Source of the DNA: Ricinus communis
Taxonomy: Eukaryota > Streptophyta > Magnoliopsida > Malpighiales > Euphorbiaceae
Reading direction: 5' to 3'
Length of the DNA stretch: 64,000 bases
NCBI RefSeq assembly: GCF_019578655.1
Contig: NC_063265.1
Coordinates: 14,432,285-14,496,284 of the forward strand
Positions within the stretch are counted from its first letter, which is position 1. Every line of letters starts with the position of its first letter. This document shows positions 24,264 through 36,618 of the stretch, piece after piece. Position numbers and translations under genes: made by a program. The notes under the pieces are model-generated. The model did no database searches, had not been told where the DNA came from, and worked only from the letters and a program-made list of their open reading frames with translations.

Positions 24264-27200
24264 CTGCAGCAATGAAACAACCATAGTCACCAGAAGTGAT
24301 GTCACTAATACTCCTTGAATATATAGTGTGAAACAGTGCCCTTGCCATATACAGAGTATGGAACAGTGCCCTCAGCATAGAGCAAGATCATATGTTATTT
24401 TCAGCAAATTCAAACAAAATAACATTCAGTATTAGAACTTGAATGGACTCAAGATATATTGAGGTTGTAAAGTAAATTTCTTAAATAGAAGCCCAGAATT
24501 CGCCCCTAAATCCAATTTATGGCTGATTGAAGGTGAAGAGAATGCTATATCAGTTTCACACGAGTGCACACCTATTTAAGTGAAAGAAAAAAAAAAGAAT
24601 CATTTTCACATATGACAACTATTCAGGTTATATTAATAGCTCAGCAATTCTTTCCAGCTTACCATTACTATTCGAATTAGAGGCACATCGAATTTAAAGC
24701 CTTCAATTTATGAGGTCAAGAGAGCAACATGCTAATCAATACATGCTCTCATTCTCACAAATGAAATAAGAAATATCAACAGCAGCAGTCTGATTAGCGA
24801 TGGCAGTATAAAGATGAACTGGATAATGATAAAGGCAGTTTCTCAAATCGATAATCGACCATGTGCGGATAGAGACATCTGTAAGGGCACACCGAGGAAG
24901 GACTGTTTTGATCCTATCAACTCCAAGCACTCACTGAAGCTAAAAGAACTAAATAGGAAATTCATAAGAAAAACAACCATAGAGAAGTCTTAAGTCAATC
25001 GGAAACAACACTCTTAACCTTGCTATAGATCGTAAGGGAGAAAGAGGCACTATACCAAAGGGATTCAAATTGGAGAAAGTAGCAATATATGAAAATACAT
25101 AAACATATATCTTACACTGGGAGTATATTTTGATACCTATTGTATTAGTCAATTGACTTAATTTACTAACACCGCAAAGCATAAACCTCACCAACCATTC
25201 TATAGCTGTGGATATGGATTGGAACCCTCTCCTAAGAGCAAATATGTGAGATGCAAACCTTGAGAAATAATTCAAACATCCCTATAAAACCATTACCAAT
25301 CTCCCTGATAATCACCAAATTTTGAGGAATAAAAATTAATGATAGTCTAAATCATAAACATAAGAAAAAGGTTAAAGCTAACAGGAAATAGTCATAAAAT
25401 AGAATAACAGAGAGAAGATATGGGGACTATACCCTTGCAAGCACAGTATATAACACATGCCAGTCAAGCAATAAGAAGAATCCAATTGCAATAAATTGGA
25501 CTAACTGAAGAAGCTCAGATATTATTGGGAGAAGTTATTCGAAGATATCTGTGTGCAATTTGCATAGTTTTCTGGAACTCCTTAGGATTCTACCTCTTCA
25601 AAGTACCATGAAAATCAAAATTCTCAAACACAAGAGCAGAAGCAACCAGAACGAGTGCACTATAATAAAAAGACACCCAACATAGGATTCTAGTCCCAAA
25701 AACATCTTAGAAATGGAAAATGACACATATAGATATATGGTAAAACAGGACTTATATTTTGTCTATACTAATTTCAAGCATAGTATGACTGGTAGGAAAT
25801 GCTGGTAAGTCTAAGAGAAGATGGCCAAAGTGTACTGAAAACGGAAAGAAATAGGAATAAAAAAATTGATGATAGATAAAAATCCTAACAGACTTTTTAC
25901 ATATAATGGGAAAAAGAAAAAACTCAATGTCTCAAATAATTGAAAAATAAGCAGAAGAATAATGATCATGAAGGGGATAGGGGAAAAACAAAGAGATATG
26001 GAAATGTGATTTTCTCCTTTTTAAAGGGAGACAATAAAGCATCTTTTATTTTTTTTGGTAAAATAACATTTAAATTGAATCGATGCTAGGCGTTTGTTTG
26101 CATTAGTCACCTTCTTTATTTAGCAATGCATATCAATGGTCAACCATACTTGAAGCGGTTAGTTTAAAATCCATACTGCCAGAAACTCGTTCATTATATA
26201 TGAATATTTGAAGCCCAATATTAACCAGAATACTTTTAAGACTTCAGTTTGCTGTCATCACCTGTATACCTTCATATCTTTTGATAATTAATTATGCCAT
26301 AAAAGTTGACAAGAGAAGGAAGATACCTTCTCATAACAGAAAAATATCCAAGAACTATCTCATTGAGCCCATGTCTAATTATCGTAGTAATAAGTGTAAT
26401 GTACTAACTTTCTACTAATAATTTAACTTTTCTAATGAAGAAATGAAGAAAATAGAGCAACAATGGTCCATCAGCAGAAACAAAAAGCACCACCAAACTT
26501 GCATCGTCATTTGTTCAAAAATAGAGCAACAATGTCTAATTATCGTAGCAATGTCTTGTGAACATTACTGAGAGATGAAAAAAAATTAAGAAGTAAATGC
26601 TTAAGTTGGAGGTTCAATTCTCTTTCCAAGAGGTGCATCAAGTTTTCACGGAATCAATATAATAGGAGATTAAAAGATTTCTTGGAGCTCACTCATTAAG
26701 TAATTGGATATAAGAAGATATTAACAAAATTTCTTGAAGCATCACTTGTTAAGTAACAGGACATAGAAAGGTTTAATTTATAAGAGAAAAAGTGCTGTCC
26801 AAAATCAAAATCAACACTATTTACAAGAACCGGATCATCAGACTGAAAGGAACAAGTGATAGAGAAAGCAACCAGAACACGAAAAGAAAAAGATATCCAA
26901 TTTTTCCAGTAAATAGATGGTCAAACCAAAAATAGATCCCAAGTTTGTATCCAAAAAGAAAAAAAAAAAAAAAAACTGTATATCATTCTCAAGTCATCTA
27001 AGTTCATAATATAACTCCAAAAACCATCAACTTGATGCCATATTATATAATATTTGAAGTTGCTTTTCCAGAGTGATTGTAAGACTCCAGAGTAAAATGA
27101 TAATTCCCTGATATTAATTAACAAGAATTCCATTGAAAACTAATAGATGCTTCTTAACTGACAAAATCTCAGAAAGTCCATTATTGAAGCTTTTATGATA

Positions 27201-28682
27201 CAAGAGGGACATTTATGTACCCTAGATTAGATTAGCATCTGGCTATCTTGGGAGAAGACAGAAGCTTCATACACATACTAATAGAAGAGAAGATATCCTA
27301 ATATGAAAGAAAGCACTCTCGTAAGGCCCAAGTCTTGCTATTGTTCTTTGGGATTAAGCCGGAAAAAGGCATTGTCGGCAGCACAGTTAAAATTTAATAA
27401 GCAATCAGCGCACCAATCAAGATAGGCCAATGGATTCCATCTAGGCAGTGAAATCTATAAGCACTGGACTTTGATAATCGATCATGAGATCATATCTACA
27501 AGTTTCCCCTCCATGCTGATGACCTATATAAATTCAAAATTAGGCAACTTAAACAACTGCATAAAAGTAGATTGCGCTACTCTATCCTCACATCACTTTA
27601 ATTGCAATCTGTCCTTCAATCGTCTATACAACCCAAAAGAGCCTGCAACACCATTTGCAATTCAGAATTTATGAACTAAAAAAAAAAACTAAAACTAAGT
27701 TACCAAGAACTTCAGCATCCTATATTTGCATAACATAAAGGGCTGGATGATGTCTAAAATAGGAATTATAAAAAAAGAAGTCAGGAGAGGATTTAAAATA
27801 GAACTAATTCTGCAACAATACAAGTTCAGCAATTGAGTATGTACACAAGTTATGTTGAGAGTATAACCTCGCCTTAACTGATATTGACACACCTGGCCGG
27901 TAGCTAAAGCTTACATTTAAATTGTTAGATAAATGTGGTAGAGAGAGAGAGAAATAAAACACGAGTCACCAAACCTTCTCACCTGAAACTATAGATTTCG
28001 ATACTAATTCATCCATCCCTCAGTTCAAATTCAAGGATTTGACCAACAATTTTAAACCTGCATAAGAAAAACAATCTACACCTAATTGATCTTAATATAA
28101 TTTCAAATTAAGACTAAGCTTAAGCTAGCAACCACAAGCCGGAATCCAATTAGGCGAATATCTAAATACAACAAAATAAAACAAATATTTATGCTTTGCT
28201 GTCACTACAAGGAATTGCACCATTCCCTTATGAGAAACTAAAACCTTGTTTGGAATAGATAATCTCTAAGAATTAAATTCAAAAGAATCCTCATCAAAAG
28301 ATTTCTGAATTGATCAGACAATTGAGTTTTTGCATTTCATTAGACTTCCCAAACACTGTGCAAAAGACATGAGCTCTGATTTCAAGAAACTTAATAAATG
28401 TATCAAATTGCACACATAACATACATAAGAGTACAATACTGAAACGACGACGCTTAAATGGCACACAACAACGAAACAGCTTGATCACGAACCAAAAGAC
28501 TAAATCAAACAATAAAAATAGAACCAAATAATAATCAACAGCAACGATCAAAAGAGAAAACCGATCATCGACACAAAAAGGAAAAAATTAACATGATCAA
28601 ACAAATTAAGAACAAAAAGTCGTTACAGGTAGCAAATTTATAATTTAAAAAAAAGACGAGGTGATAACAAAAATCACCGTAC
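24264..28682 (-). other. Probable 4.4-kb 5' UTR intron of the RING gene
   Basis: The stretch has no recognisable coding domain on either strand and lies between a good acceptor near 24264 and a good donor at 28682-28681 (AAAG before GTACGG on the minus strand). It is AT-rich and contains only short ORFs. Additional non-coding exons inside it cannot be excluded. Confidence 0.45.
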
Positions 28683-28790
28683 CTTTAAATCTGAATTGCC
28701 GGAAGACTAGATAGATAAATAAATAATCAAATGAAAGTTCTACAAGGGAGAGAGGGGTTTAGAGAGAGGAGAAGTTGGGTTGGATTTGGT
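28683..28790 (-). other. Probable first non-coding exon of the RING gene
   Basis: On the minus strand this is a pyrimidine-rich leader (runs of CTCTCT near 28770-28745) ending in AAAG before GTACGG, the expected look of a plant 5' UTR exon. The start is a guess. Sequence to the right becomes less AT-rich, as plant core promoters often do. Confidence 0.45.
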
Positions 28791-30191
28791 GCGTAATATT
28801 AACATTTGGTTGCATAGAAATAAGAGGAGGAGAAACTGGTTTACCGGCTACCGGTACAAACGTGGGTACACGTGAAGGGTGTGTTTGGTCATTTCCTATA
28901 AGCGCGCATGAATTTTTAGGTGCTAGCTTTAAGTACTGGATAATTAAAGGTAAAGAGTGTAGTTTGATTAAATGCAATTAAATTAAAGAATTGATAAGTG
29001 GTGATTAGTGATTGGTCATCTTGTTTCAAGGTACTCGTTGCTGCTGGACCGTATCAAGAAGAGTAGGCCCACTAATGTTTCGGCACGTCTATTTCTTTTT
29101 TATTACTTTTTATTTTTATTCTTTTTCTCCCTTATTATAGAATTTTGGTAAGTATGGGCCTGGCCGTAGTTCCGAAATGGTCCGAGAATCAGAGCTAGAC
29201 CGGCAGTTTTTGGTTCCACTTTTCGGTGAAATCAAAAGTCGGATCAGTTAAATACTAGTTTGCAATCTTAATGATGTTCAGTTTCAGTTTTCCATCCCAC
29301 TGCACCTAATTTTTAACCAAACCAAAAAAATTCTGTAAGATTTTTTTTTTTTTTTTTATCTTAGGTCGTTTATTTTTCTTTGAGGAGATTCCATTAGAGA
29401 GAATTAATAAATACATTTAAATATAAAAATATTATCAAATATTAAAAATACATTAAAAGAAGAAAGGTATTTTCAACGACTATTAATTGTAGCTATGAGG
29501 AGTAGATTGCAATTATATAGGAACTTGTATTATAAATAAAAAATTAACATTCATGGTAAATTTAAGAAATAATCGATAATGTGCTAAAATATGAAACTTT
29601 AATAAATAAATGTGACTAGAGCTTTTTATTTTATATCTGTCTAAACTGCCAATAAACTATAATATTAAGAATGTGAGTATTACATTTATAAATTAGAGAA
29701 ATAGATACAGTAATTAACTTCTTGAAGCAAAGAAATGAAATTTATATATTGACAAAATAATGTGAAAAAGAATAGCAATGTGTTTTGCTTGTTAGTGGGG
29801 AGATGACTCAAACAAATGAAAGTTTTACCTGAAGAGGGCCATGCCCGTCAAGAAATGGCAAAAGGTCATTTCTCTTTGGAACCATTTAGACCAAACTTCT
29901 TGAAGTGGGTGTCCTATTAAGAAAGAAAAGAAGGAGGACGAAAGTCACATTTGTTGATTGGAGCACCGAAATAAACTCGGAAAACTTTGACAAAAGCAAA
30001 TAGTAAATTTAAAATCATTGTATTCGTGGACTCCTTTTTGCTTGCCCAAATGATTATTTTGGTTTGGTTTGGCCAAGCAGATGCAGCAATCCACTTCAGC
30101 TTATTCCCTCAAAACATTAAAATAAACCAAACATGACAACCCAAAAATCAAAATAAATATCTATTTTACTCGTGCATTCCAGGAAATAATG
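28791..30191. other. Intergenic DNA, presumed promoter side of the RING gene
   Basis: No supported ORF. It includes a poly-T run at about 29341-29357. The stretch around 29150-29330 is less AT-rich, with no recognisable identity. Confidence 0.4.
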
Positions 30192-31850
30192 TTTAGATTT
30201 TCTTATAGTAAGAAATTATTAAACTTAAAAGATAGCAATATAGGGCAAAAGGTGCCCCTTTTCTATTTTTTTAAAACTGAATTCATTTGAGTAAGAATAG
30301 AAGTTCTCTAGTATATACAATATAAACAAAAAGAAGAATACAAAAGAACCAACCATCAGTAGTTTTGCTTCTTGTAGATGGAAATCTTTTTATTTATGCC
30401 TACCATAGTGTGAAAGAGATTGTTGGATTTAGAGGCTGGGCCTGTCCATAATGAAAAGCCCAGCCCATATAAAAATAAGAGAAAAAAACTATCAATGTTA
30501 CTTTTTTAAATTGAAAACTTCCCATGCATGAGGAAGTCTACGAGTGTGTGAAGGAAGTGTTTATAGATGTAGATTTCCGACATTAAAATGAGGAAACATT
30601 CTCTGCAATTTTACAACTGATTATCAAAACAGTCTTTCCTGATCGATAATTCAAGTTTCGATCCACTTTCATAAGATAAAATTAAACGAAGCCGAATTAT
30701 GCGCAACGGCAAAAGCAGTGGAGTTATCAGTCTCTCACCCATCCTTCAAAGGTAGACCAATTTTTACTGAATCTGATTCATGTATAACAGTAGTCTTCTT
30801 TCTTCCATCGCATTCATCCATGTAACTGTTTCTAGAATCAGCCAATCACAAAGCTGACGACTTAGCAAAATCGGCAGTTAATAGACCCAATGACTTTATT
30901 GCTTGGATGTGTGTTCTTTGGCCAGTGCTTATTGCTGAAGTACTGTGTAATTTTGCAGAAGCTGGGTTAATAGATTTCACTTTGCTTCGAAAAGGGAGGT
31001 GGTATAGTGCTTGTTGGTCTATTTTGTTATGGTGATGACTCATGTTAAGTATTGATGCATGGTTGATTTCTGTAGCCGCTGCTTACGGTGCCATATGTTG
31101 GGATTCTGCAGAGCGTTTTCTATTTTAGGCTGCAATATTCTGCAGTTCTTGTGATTTATGTTCTGCCCATTTGGTGATGTGTAGCAGCAATTATATGCTG
31201 TCTTCTTCTATTTCTCTTGTGTATCTGTTTTCATGGGAACTCTTCTTCACACGGAATTGTTTAATTTAGGAGTTAAAGTCTTCAGTATATAAGGGAAAGC
31301 ACTGTGTAGTTAATTATTCCATGTTTTCCCCTCTTTTATAAATTAATAAAAGAAGTTGATCATCAAAAAATAGCAGTTACAATGGTAATCATTTAGAAAG
31401 AAACATGATCATTTTGAAAAGAAGTTACCACAAGTGGTTAATATATATTTTGGCTTTTAGGAAAACAAGAAAACTATAAAAATAAAAATATAAACTAATT
31501 AACAGAGAAAGGAATGTTTTTTCAAAATCTTTAGTTTCCTCAAATGTTTTTTTGTGCCCATTTACTGAATTTTCAGGCAGGAGGAGGAGCTCAATCAAAC
31601 TGTGCCGCAGAGGTTGAGCCTGCAAGTGTTTTATTTGTGGACACAGATTTGATGAAATGCAAATGGCAGGCCCAAGCTAATTGCTGGATCACATGAATAT
31701 GCTTATGGAAAGCTAAAGAAGAAGCAAGAATAAACCACCCAAAAGGCCTTATTTAACAAAGAAAGCCAATAAGCATATTCCAGGTAAATTATGTCATGGA
31801 CCGGCTCATACATAATTGTGAACCTGAATAATCTTATATGTATATAAAAT
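30192..31850. repeat. Segmental duplicate, copy 1 (partner at 49661-51055)
   Basis: Long stretches match 49661-51055 nearly base for base, starting TTTAGATTTTCTTATAG and ending near GACCGGCTCATACAT. Relative to the partner, copy 1 keeps about 53 bp at 31239-31291 and about 180 bp at 31546-31725, and differs by small indels near 30230-30260. It contains a LINE 3' end. Confidence 0.92.
30690..31371 (+). mobile_element. 5'-truncated LINE with RNase H domain, copy 1
   Basis: The frame shows the RNase H-like domain found at the C-terminus of plant non-LTR polyproteins: NEAELCATAKAVELS, FTESDSCITV, and ESANHKADDLAKSAVNRPND. It is followed by a C-terminal tail, a 3' UTR of about 330 bp and a terminal GATCATCAAAAAA. 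A stop (near 30824) interrupts the domain. Only the 3' end is present, as expected for incomplete reverse transcription. Confidence 0.75.
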
Positions 31851-32079
31851 TTATTTTTCAAAACTTTATTTGTTTGTCTTTTAATTGTATATAATTTTTT
31901 CTTAATATTCTTTTATATAATAAAATAGTTATGTTACAAACTTATTAATTATAAAACTCGGAATATGAAACTTATATTTGTTATTGTTAAATTAGTAATA
32001 TATTAAATATTGAATTGTAAAAATAATTTTATTTTTTATTATATATTATTTATTTTATTATTTGAAATTTTATTAATAG

Positions 32080-33060
32080 TTGCCTCCTTTATTCCATACT
32101 AATTAATAATTTTTTAGTATTTTATTTAGCTTAAAGCTTAATTATAGAGAACAAATAGCTAATTTAGACTAAATAATTTTTCCATAGATATTAATGTGTG
32201 TATTGTATTAAATGAACCTCAAGTGTGCATTTAATGAACTAATAATTTGTAGATAATGAAACAGTTATTTTTTAACCTATGAATATTGATTTGTTTTATG
32301 CACAAACAATATATTCATTACTTATAAAGTATATATTGATTTATTATTAGTGTCAAGTTTATTAAATATTAATTTTTGATTCATCACGTATGAAGTGTAT
32401 ATTCATACTAACTAACTTTAGTATTTTTATTTAGATTGAGAAAAATATTTAATAAGCTTAATTATAGGAAGCAAATAGCTAATTGAGACTAAATGATTTT
32501 TTTAATAAATATTAATTTGTGTACTGTATTAAATGAATCTCAAGTGTATATTTGATGAACTTGTAGTTTATAGATAAATAATATGTTGTTTTTTAACCTA
32601 TAAATATCAATTTGTTTTATGTACAGACAATATATCCATTATCTATAAAGTGTATATTCATTTATTATTAGTGTTAAGTTCATTAAATATTAACTTTAGA
32701 TTCTTAATTTATAAAGTGTATATTCATACTAATTAACATTATTTTAATATTTTATTTAGATTAATAAAGCATTTAATAAGTTTAATTATAATAGAATAAA
32801 TAGTTAATTAACATTAATTGACTCTTCTACATATGTTAGTGTGTGTACTATATTAAATGAACTTCGAGTATATATTTGATGAACTTGTAGTTTATAGATA
32901 ATGAACTCATTGTTTTTTAACCTATCAATACTGATTTATTTTATGCTCATACGGTATATTTATTACTTATAAAGTATACATTCATTTGTTATTAGTGTCA
33001 GATTTATTAAATATAAATTTTAGATTCGTTACTTGTAAATTGTATATATATTTATTACTA
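32080..33060. repeat. Tandem array, unit about 322 bp, three copies
   Basis: The anchor TTAACCTAT followed by an A/T block ending TTTTATG recurs at 32272, 32593 and 32917 (spacings 321 and 324). A second anchor, AATAAG.TTAATTATA, and a third, GTATTAAATGAA, recur with the same spacing. Within each unit, ACTTATAAAGT-like and CATTTATTATTAGTGT sub-blocks also repeat, so it is a higher-order AT-rich repeat. Degenerate fragments continue to about 33310. Confidence 0.8.
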
Positions 33061-35110
33061 GTATAAAGTTCATTAAATATAAAAGGTATATGCATTAACT
33101 TTTATTTATCAATATGTCCTTAACATATGAATTTGTTATTTATTACTTATAAAGCGTATATTCATTTATTATTAGTATCAATTCCATTAAACATAAATTT
33201 TAGGTTCAGTACTTATAAATTGTTAATGAAGTGTAGAGTTTATTAAATATAAATTTCATCTTTAATATTTATAAATTATATATTTATCTATTAGATTCAT
33301 TAAATATGAAGTGTTAATTTTACTGGTGAATTTATGCTCAACATATCAATCTATTTTTTAATTTATGAATTTTTAGACTATATATAATTTACAACATATG
33401 AAACTACAAGTCATTTTATAAATTTAAATCATAATGATAATATTTGGAGAAAAAAATATTAAAATTAGTTTTATTTTTTTAAGAACATAAAATTATTTTT
33501 TATTATATTTACTCTTCATTATGTTGATTAAAGCTTATATTATTTTAATTTATAATATATTTTTGTAAGAGTATTAACATAAATTTTTCAGTGATATAGG
33601 AAAAAATAAATATAAAATACATTAATTATAAAAATTAAAATAAAGTAATTTTTTTAGTAATAATATAGTATAAAATTAAGGGATGAGACATGATAAAATA
33701 ATATTTATAGTATAGTGATTCATCTATTTTATAATAGATTTAAATTAATAGTGTTAATTTATTTTTATTTTTTTTAATTTATTAGTTATTTAATGATATA
33801 AAATATTAATTAATTTAAACTAACCAAATGAGGTTTAATTTCATAATTTATGAAAACACACATCTAATTTTTGTATTTCGATCCTACGTAGATGATACTT
33901 AATGTTTCCAAGTGCATGATATAATAATTCCATATTCCAAACGGGCATTATGAGTAATGAAAAATTTATTAAGAAAGGTATTTAAAAGTTTTCAAAGTTA
34001 TTTTTATTTTTAAAAATATAATAAATAATTTTGAAATATCATAAATTTTATTAATTTTTATAAATTTATTTTGTATTATTATTTATAATTAAAATAAGTG
34101 TATGCATGTATTAATGACTAGTTGTCTGATAATTTCTGCTATTTTATGAAGAAATTGAAATAATAATATTTTGACAAGATTTGTTTGGCTGAATACATGC
34201 ACTTCCATCATCAATAAGGACAACCATCAATAAAAGAAAACAATCAAAATCGGTTTGAGCAAGGAAACTAATTGAATAATATCGTTTAGAAGAGATGACT
34301 AAATTCTCTTAAAATAATAAAAACAAAGAAGCAAAATATTTTTAAATAATAATAATTATGAAGTCAAAACTCAAGAGATAATCTTTTTCTTTTTTGAAAC
34401 AAAGAGATACTAAATCTGATGACGTGGAAACAAATCTGTCACATGGTCTATTACAGAATAGATGACAAAATCAATTATTCTACAAAACAATAATTAATGT
34501 GATCTAATTGAATGGGAAGTTGAATCTGAGCCAGTTACTGAACCACTACCGTAATTTAGAATCTCAAAATCTTAATAAAAATGACATATTTTAGTATTTA
34601 AAATTGATGTTGATGTATTATTAAATAAATTTTATTAAAATTGTTGGATCTATATTAGCTAATAGCTGATCTCAAATAAAAAAATTATAAAATTTTAAAT
34701 TAATTTACATAATTTTTAAGAAGTATAATCAAAGTCCGTTAAGAACTATACTTGTTCACTTATTAGTCTTCATTTTAAATTATTTTATTTAGTTATTTAG
34801 GGAATTAGGAAAATTTATTAAAAGAGAAATGTGACAAACGTTCCATAATCTTTCCTCTTGTGATTCATGCATAAGAAACCAAACAAGACTTTTGGGTTGG
34901 GATAGTTGTGTGCTCCTAGAGTGAAGAAAGTGCAATAATATTTTTTGTTCCATCACCAATAATTACAACTGTGGACAAGACTATTAATTAATGATGCAGG
35001 AAAACCCGACAGCACAGTCACGCAGACGGTAGTCCCCACCCATTACCCTTTTCTTCACCTTGTCCTTAATGCTTCCCCATCCTAACCCCATATCCACCAT
35101 TGAAAATCTG
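33061..35110. other. AT-rich intergenic DNA upstream of lectin gene 1
   Basis: Low-complexity AT-rich DNA with partial copies of the preceding repeat to about 33310. From about 34800 the composition shifts toward promoter-like sequence. No gene seen. Confidence 0.45.
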
Positions 35111-35113
35111 TTC

Positions 35114-35123
35114 GCCTATAAGT
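35114..35123 (+). promoter_or_regulatory. Probable TATA box of lectin gene 1
   Basis: GCCTATAAGTAGG lies about 70 bp upstream of the ATG at 35188. This fits a short 5' UTR of about 40 bases. Confidence 0.6.
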
Positions 35124-35187
35124 AGGATCTCACAAAGCTCGAGATCTGCTCACTAATTATCAAATTTGGAGAGGAGAGAAAAGAAAA

Positions 35188-36618
35188 ATGGCGCCATTCA
35201 TTCCTAGATATTCTGTCTTTAAATCAAACTATAGTGATAAGTATTTACGCTATGTTAATGAATCAGAGTCGCTGTACCGATATGTTCGATGCGATGGGGA
35301 AGATATCGTGAGTCCGTTCGCCAAATTCAAAGTAGAGACGGCAACAAAAAGTGCTGACTTTGTCCACATAAGATGCTGTTTTAGCAACAAATACTGGCGG
35401 CGAAATAATGAGGAAGGCGACTACATCATTGCAGCAGCGGACAAGCCAGATGAGGACGAATCCAAATGGTCGTGTACCCTGTTCAAGCCCATCCAGTTCC
35501 TTGATGACAAAACATTCCGTTTCCAGCACGTCCAGCTTGGACACAATGTATGGTTTAATCGATCGGCTAACGAATACAGGGGTTGCTTAATTGCAAGGTA
35601 TTCCGTTCCTGAATTGGCGGGGGCCGATCTTTTTACGGTTACCAACTGGGAATCATTGGTGATATTGCCCAAACACGTAGTGTTTAAGGGCGATAATGGA
35701 AAATATCTACGATACCGTGGTGAGGGTGGCGACGACCATATGGAATTTGGGTCTGATGATATTGGTGCTACAAAAGTTGCCAACGAAGTTTTCACCAATT
35801 TTGATGGAAGCATCCGTGTGAAGCATGATTACAATGGAAAATTCTGGAAGGCTACCCCAAATTGGATATATCCCGTCTCCACTGACACTTCTGCTACACC
35901 AGAAACATCGTTTTGGCCAGTCAATCTCCAGAAAGACAATCTCATCGCTCTTAAGAACTTGGGCAACGACAGATTTTGTCGTAGAACCAATTATGGTGGC
36001 ACAGTTGATTGTCTGGCTGCTGCCTCCTGGGCCACAACTATAGACCTAGAGGCCAATCTGGCGGTGGAAGAGCCATTGGTTGCGAGGGACATTTACGACG
36101 TTGATTTTCATCTCGATGACATAAGGGTTTACAATGAACAGGTCCTAGTCATGGCATCCGACGAAACCACTAACCAGTCAGACACAGAAATAAAAGACTC
36201 TGCGCTGGCATTGGCGTACGAAGACACTAGGACGAGCAGTTATAAGACTAGCACGTCGGTGAAGACCAGTGTTGAAATGAGTTTCTCCGCCACCATTCCA
36301 ATCATTGAAGGTCTACTAGATATCGGACTGTCGTCTTCATTCTCAGTAGAGTTCGGGAAGAAATACTCATGGGGCGACGAAAAGAAAAAGACCAACAAGC
36401 TATCTGCTACTATCAAAGTTGTAGTGCCTCCAAGGACTAAGGTGAAAGTGGAGCTGGTGGCCACAAAAGGAGTTTGCGATGTGCCATTTTCTTATGCTCA
36501 ACGAGACACTCTCACCAATGGCAAACAGATTACTTACGTTAAAGATGATGGTGTCTATACTGGTACCAATTACTTTGGATTCGATTTTGTGGTCAAGGAG
36601 GAGAAACTCGCCGCATGA
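35188..36618 (+). CDS. Amaranthin-like chimerolectin with C-terminal aerolysin-like domain, copy 1
   Basis: A single exon of 476 residues, starting MAPFIPRYSVFKSNYSDKYL. Two agglutinin (amaranthin-type beta-trefoil) domains follow one another. Domain 1 spans roughly residues 3-150, with KYLRYV near the start and FRFQHVQLGHNVWF later. Domain 2 spans roughly 155-300, opening KHVVFKGDNGKYLRYRGEG and ending near YGGTVDCLAAASWATTID. Residues about 305-470 look like an aerolysin/ETX-MTX2 beta-rich domain, with a serine/threonine-rich stretch and VVPPRTKVKVELVA followed by CDVPFSY. Family lectins bind GalNAc-type glycans. The pore-domain fusion occurs in several plants and is thought, not proven, to serve defence or stress. 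No signal peptide is seen, suggesting cytosolic synthesis. The frame is intact. A tandem paralogue starts at 38915. Confidence 0.93.
   Translation: MAPFIPRYSVFKSNYSDKYLRYVNESESLYRYVRCDGEDIVSPFAKFKVETATKSADFVHIRCCFSNKYWRRNNEEGDYIIAAADKPDEDESKWSCTLFKPIQFLDDKTFRFQHVQLGHNVWFNRSANEYRGCLIARYSVPELAGADLFTVTNWESLVILPKHVVFKGDNGKYLRYRGEGGDDHMEFGSDDIGATKVANEVFTNFDGSIRVKHDYNGKFWKATPNWIYPVSTDTSATPETSFWPVNLQKDNLIALKNLGNDRFCRRTNYGGTVDCLAAASWATTIDLEANLAVEEPLVARDIYDVDFHLDDIRVYNEQVLVMASDETTNQSDTEIKDSALALAYEDTRTSSYKTSTSVKTSVEMSFSATIPIIEGLLDIGLSSSFSVEFGKKYSWGDEKKKTNKLSATIKVVVPPRTKVKVELVATKGVCDVPFSYAQRDTLTNGKQITYVKDDGVYTGTNYFGFDFVVKEEKLAA

Noticed and set aside
35263..35813. Minus-strand frames opposite lectin gene 1
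   Set aside because: These are shadows of a well-supported intact plus-strand gene. The same pattern occurs opposite lectin gene 2.
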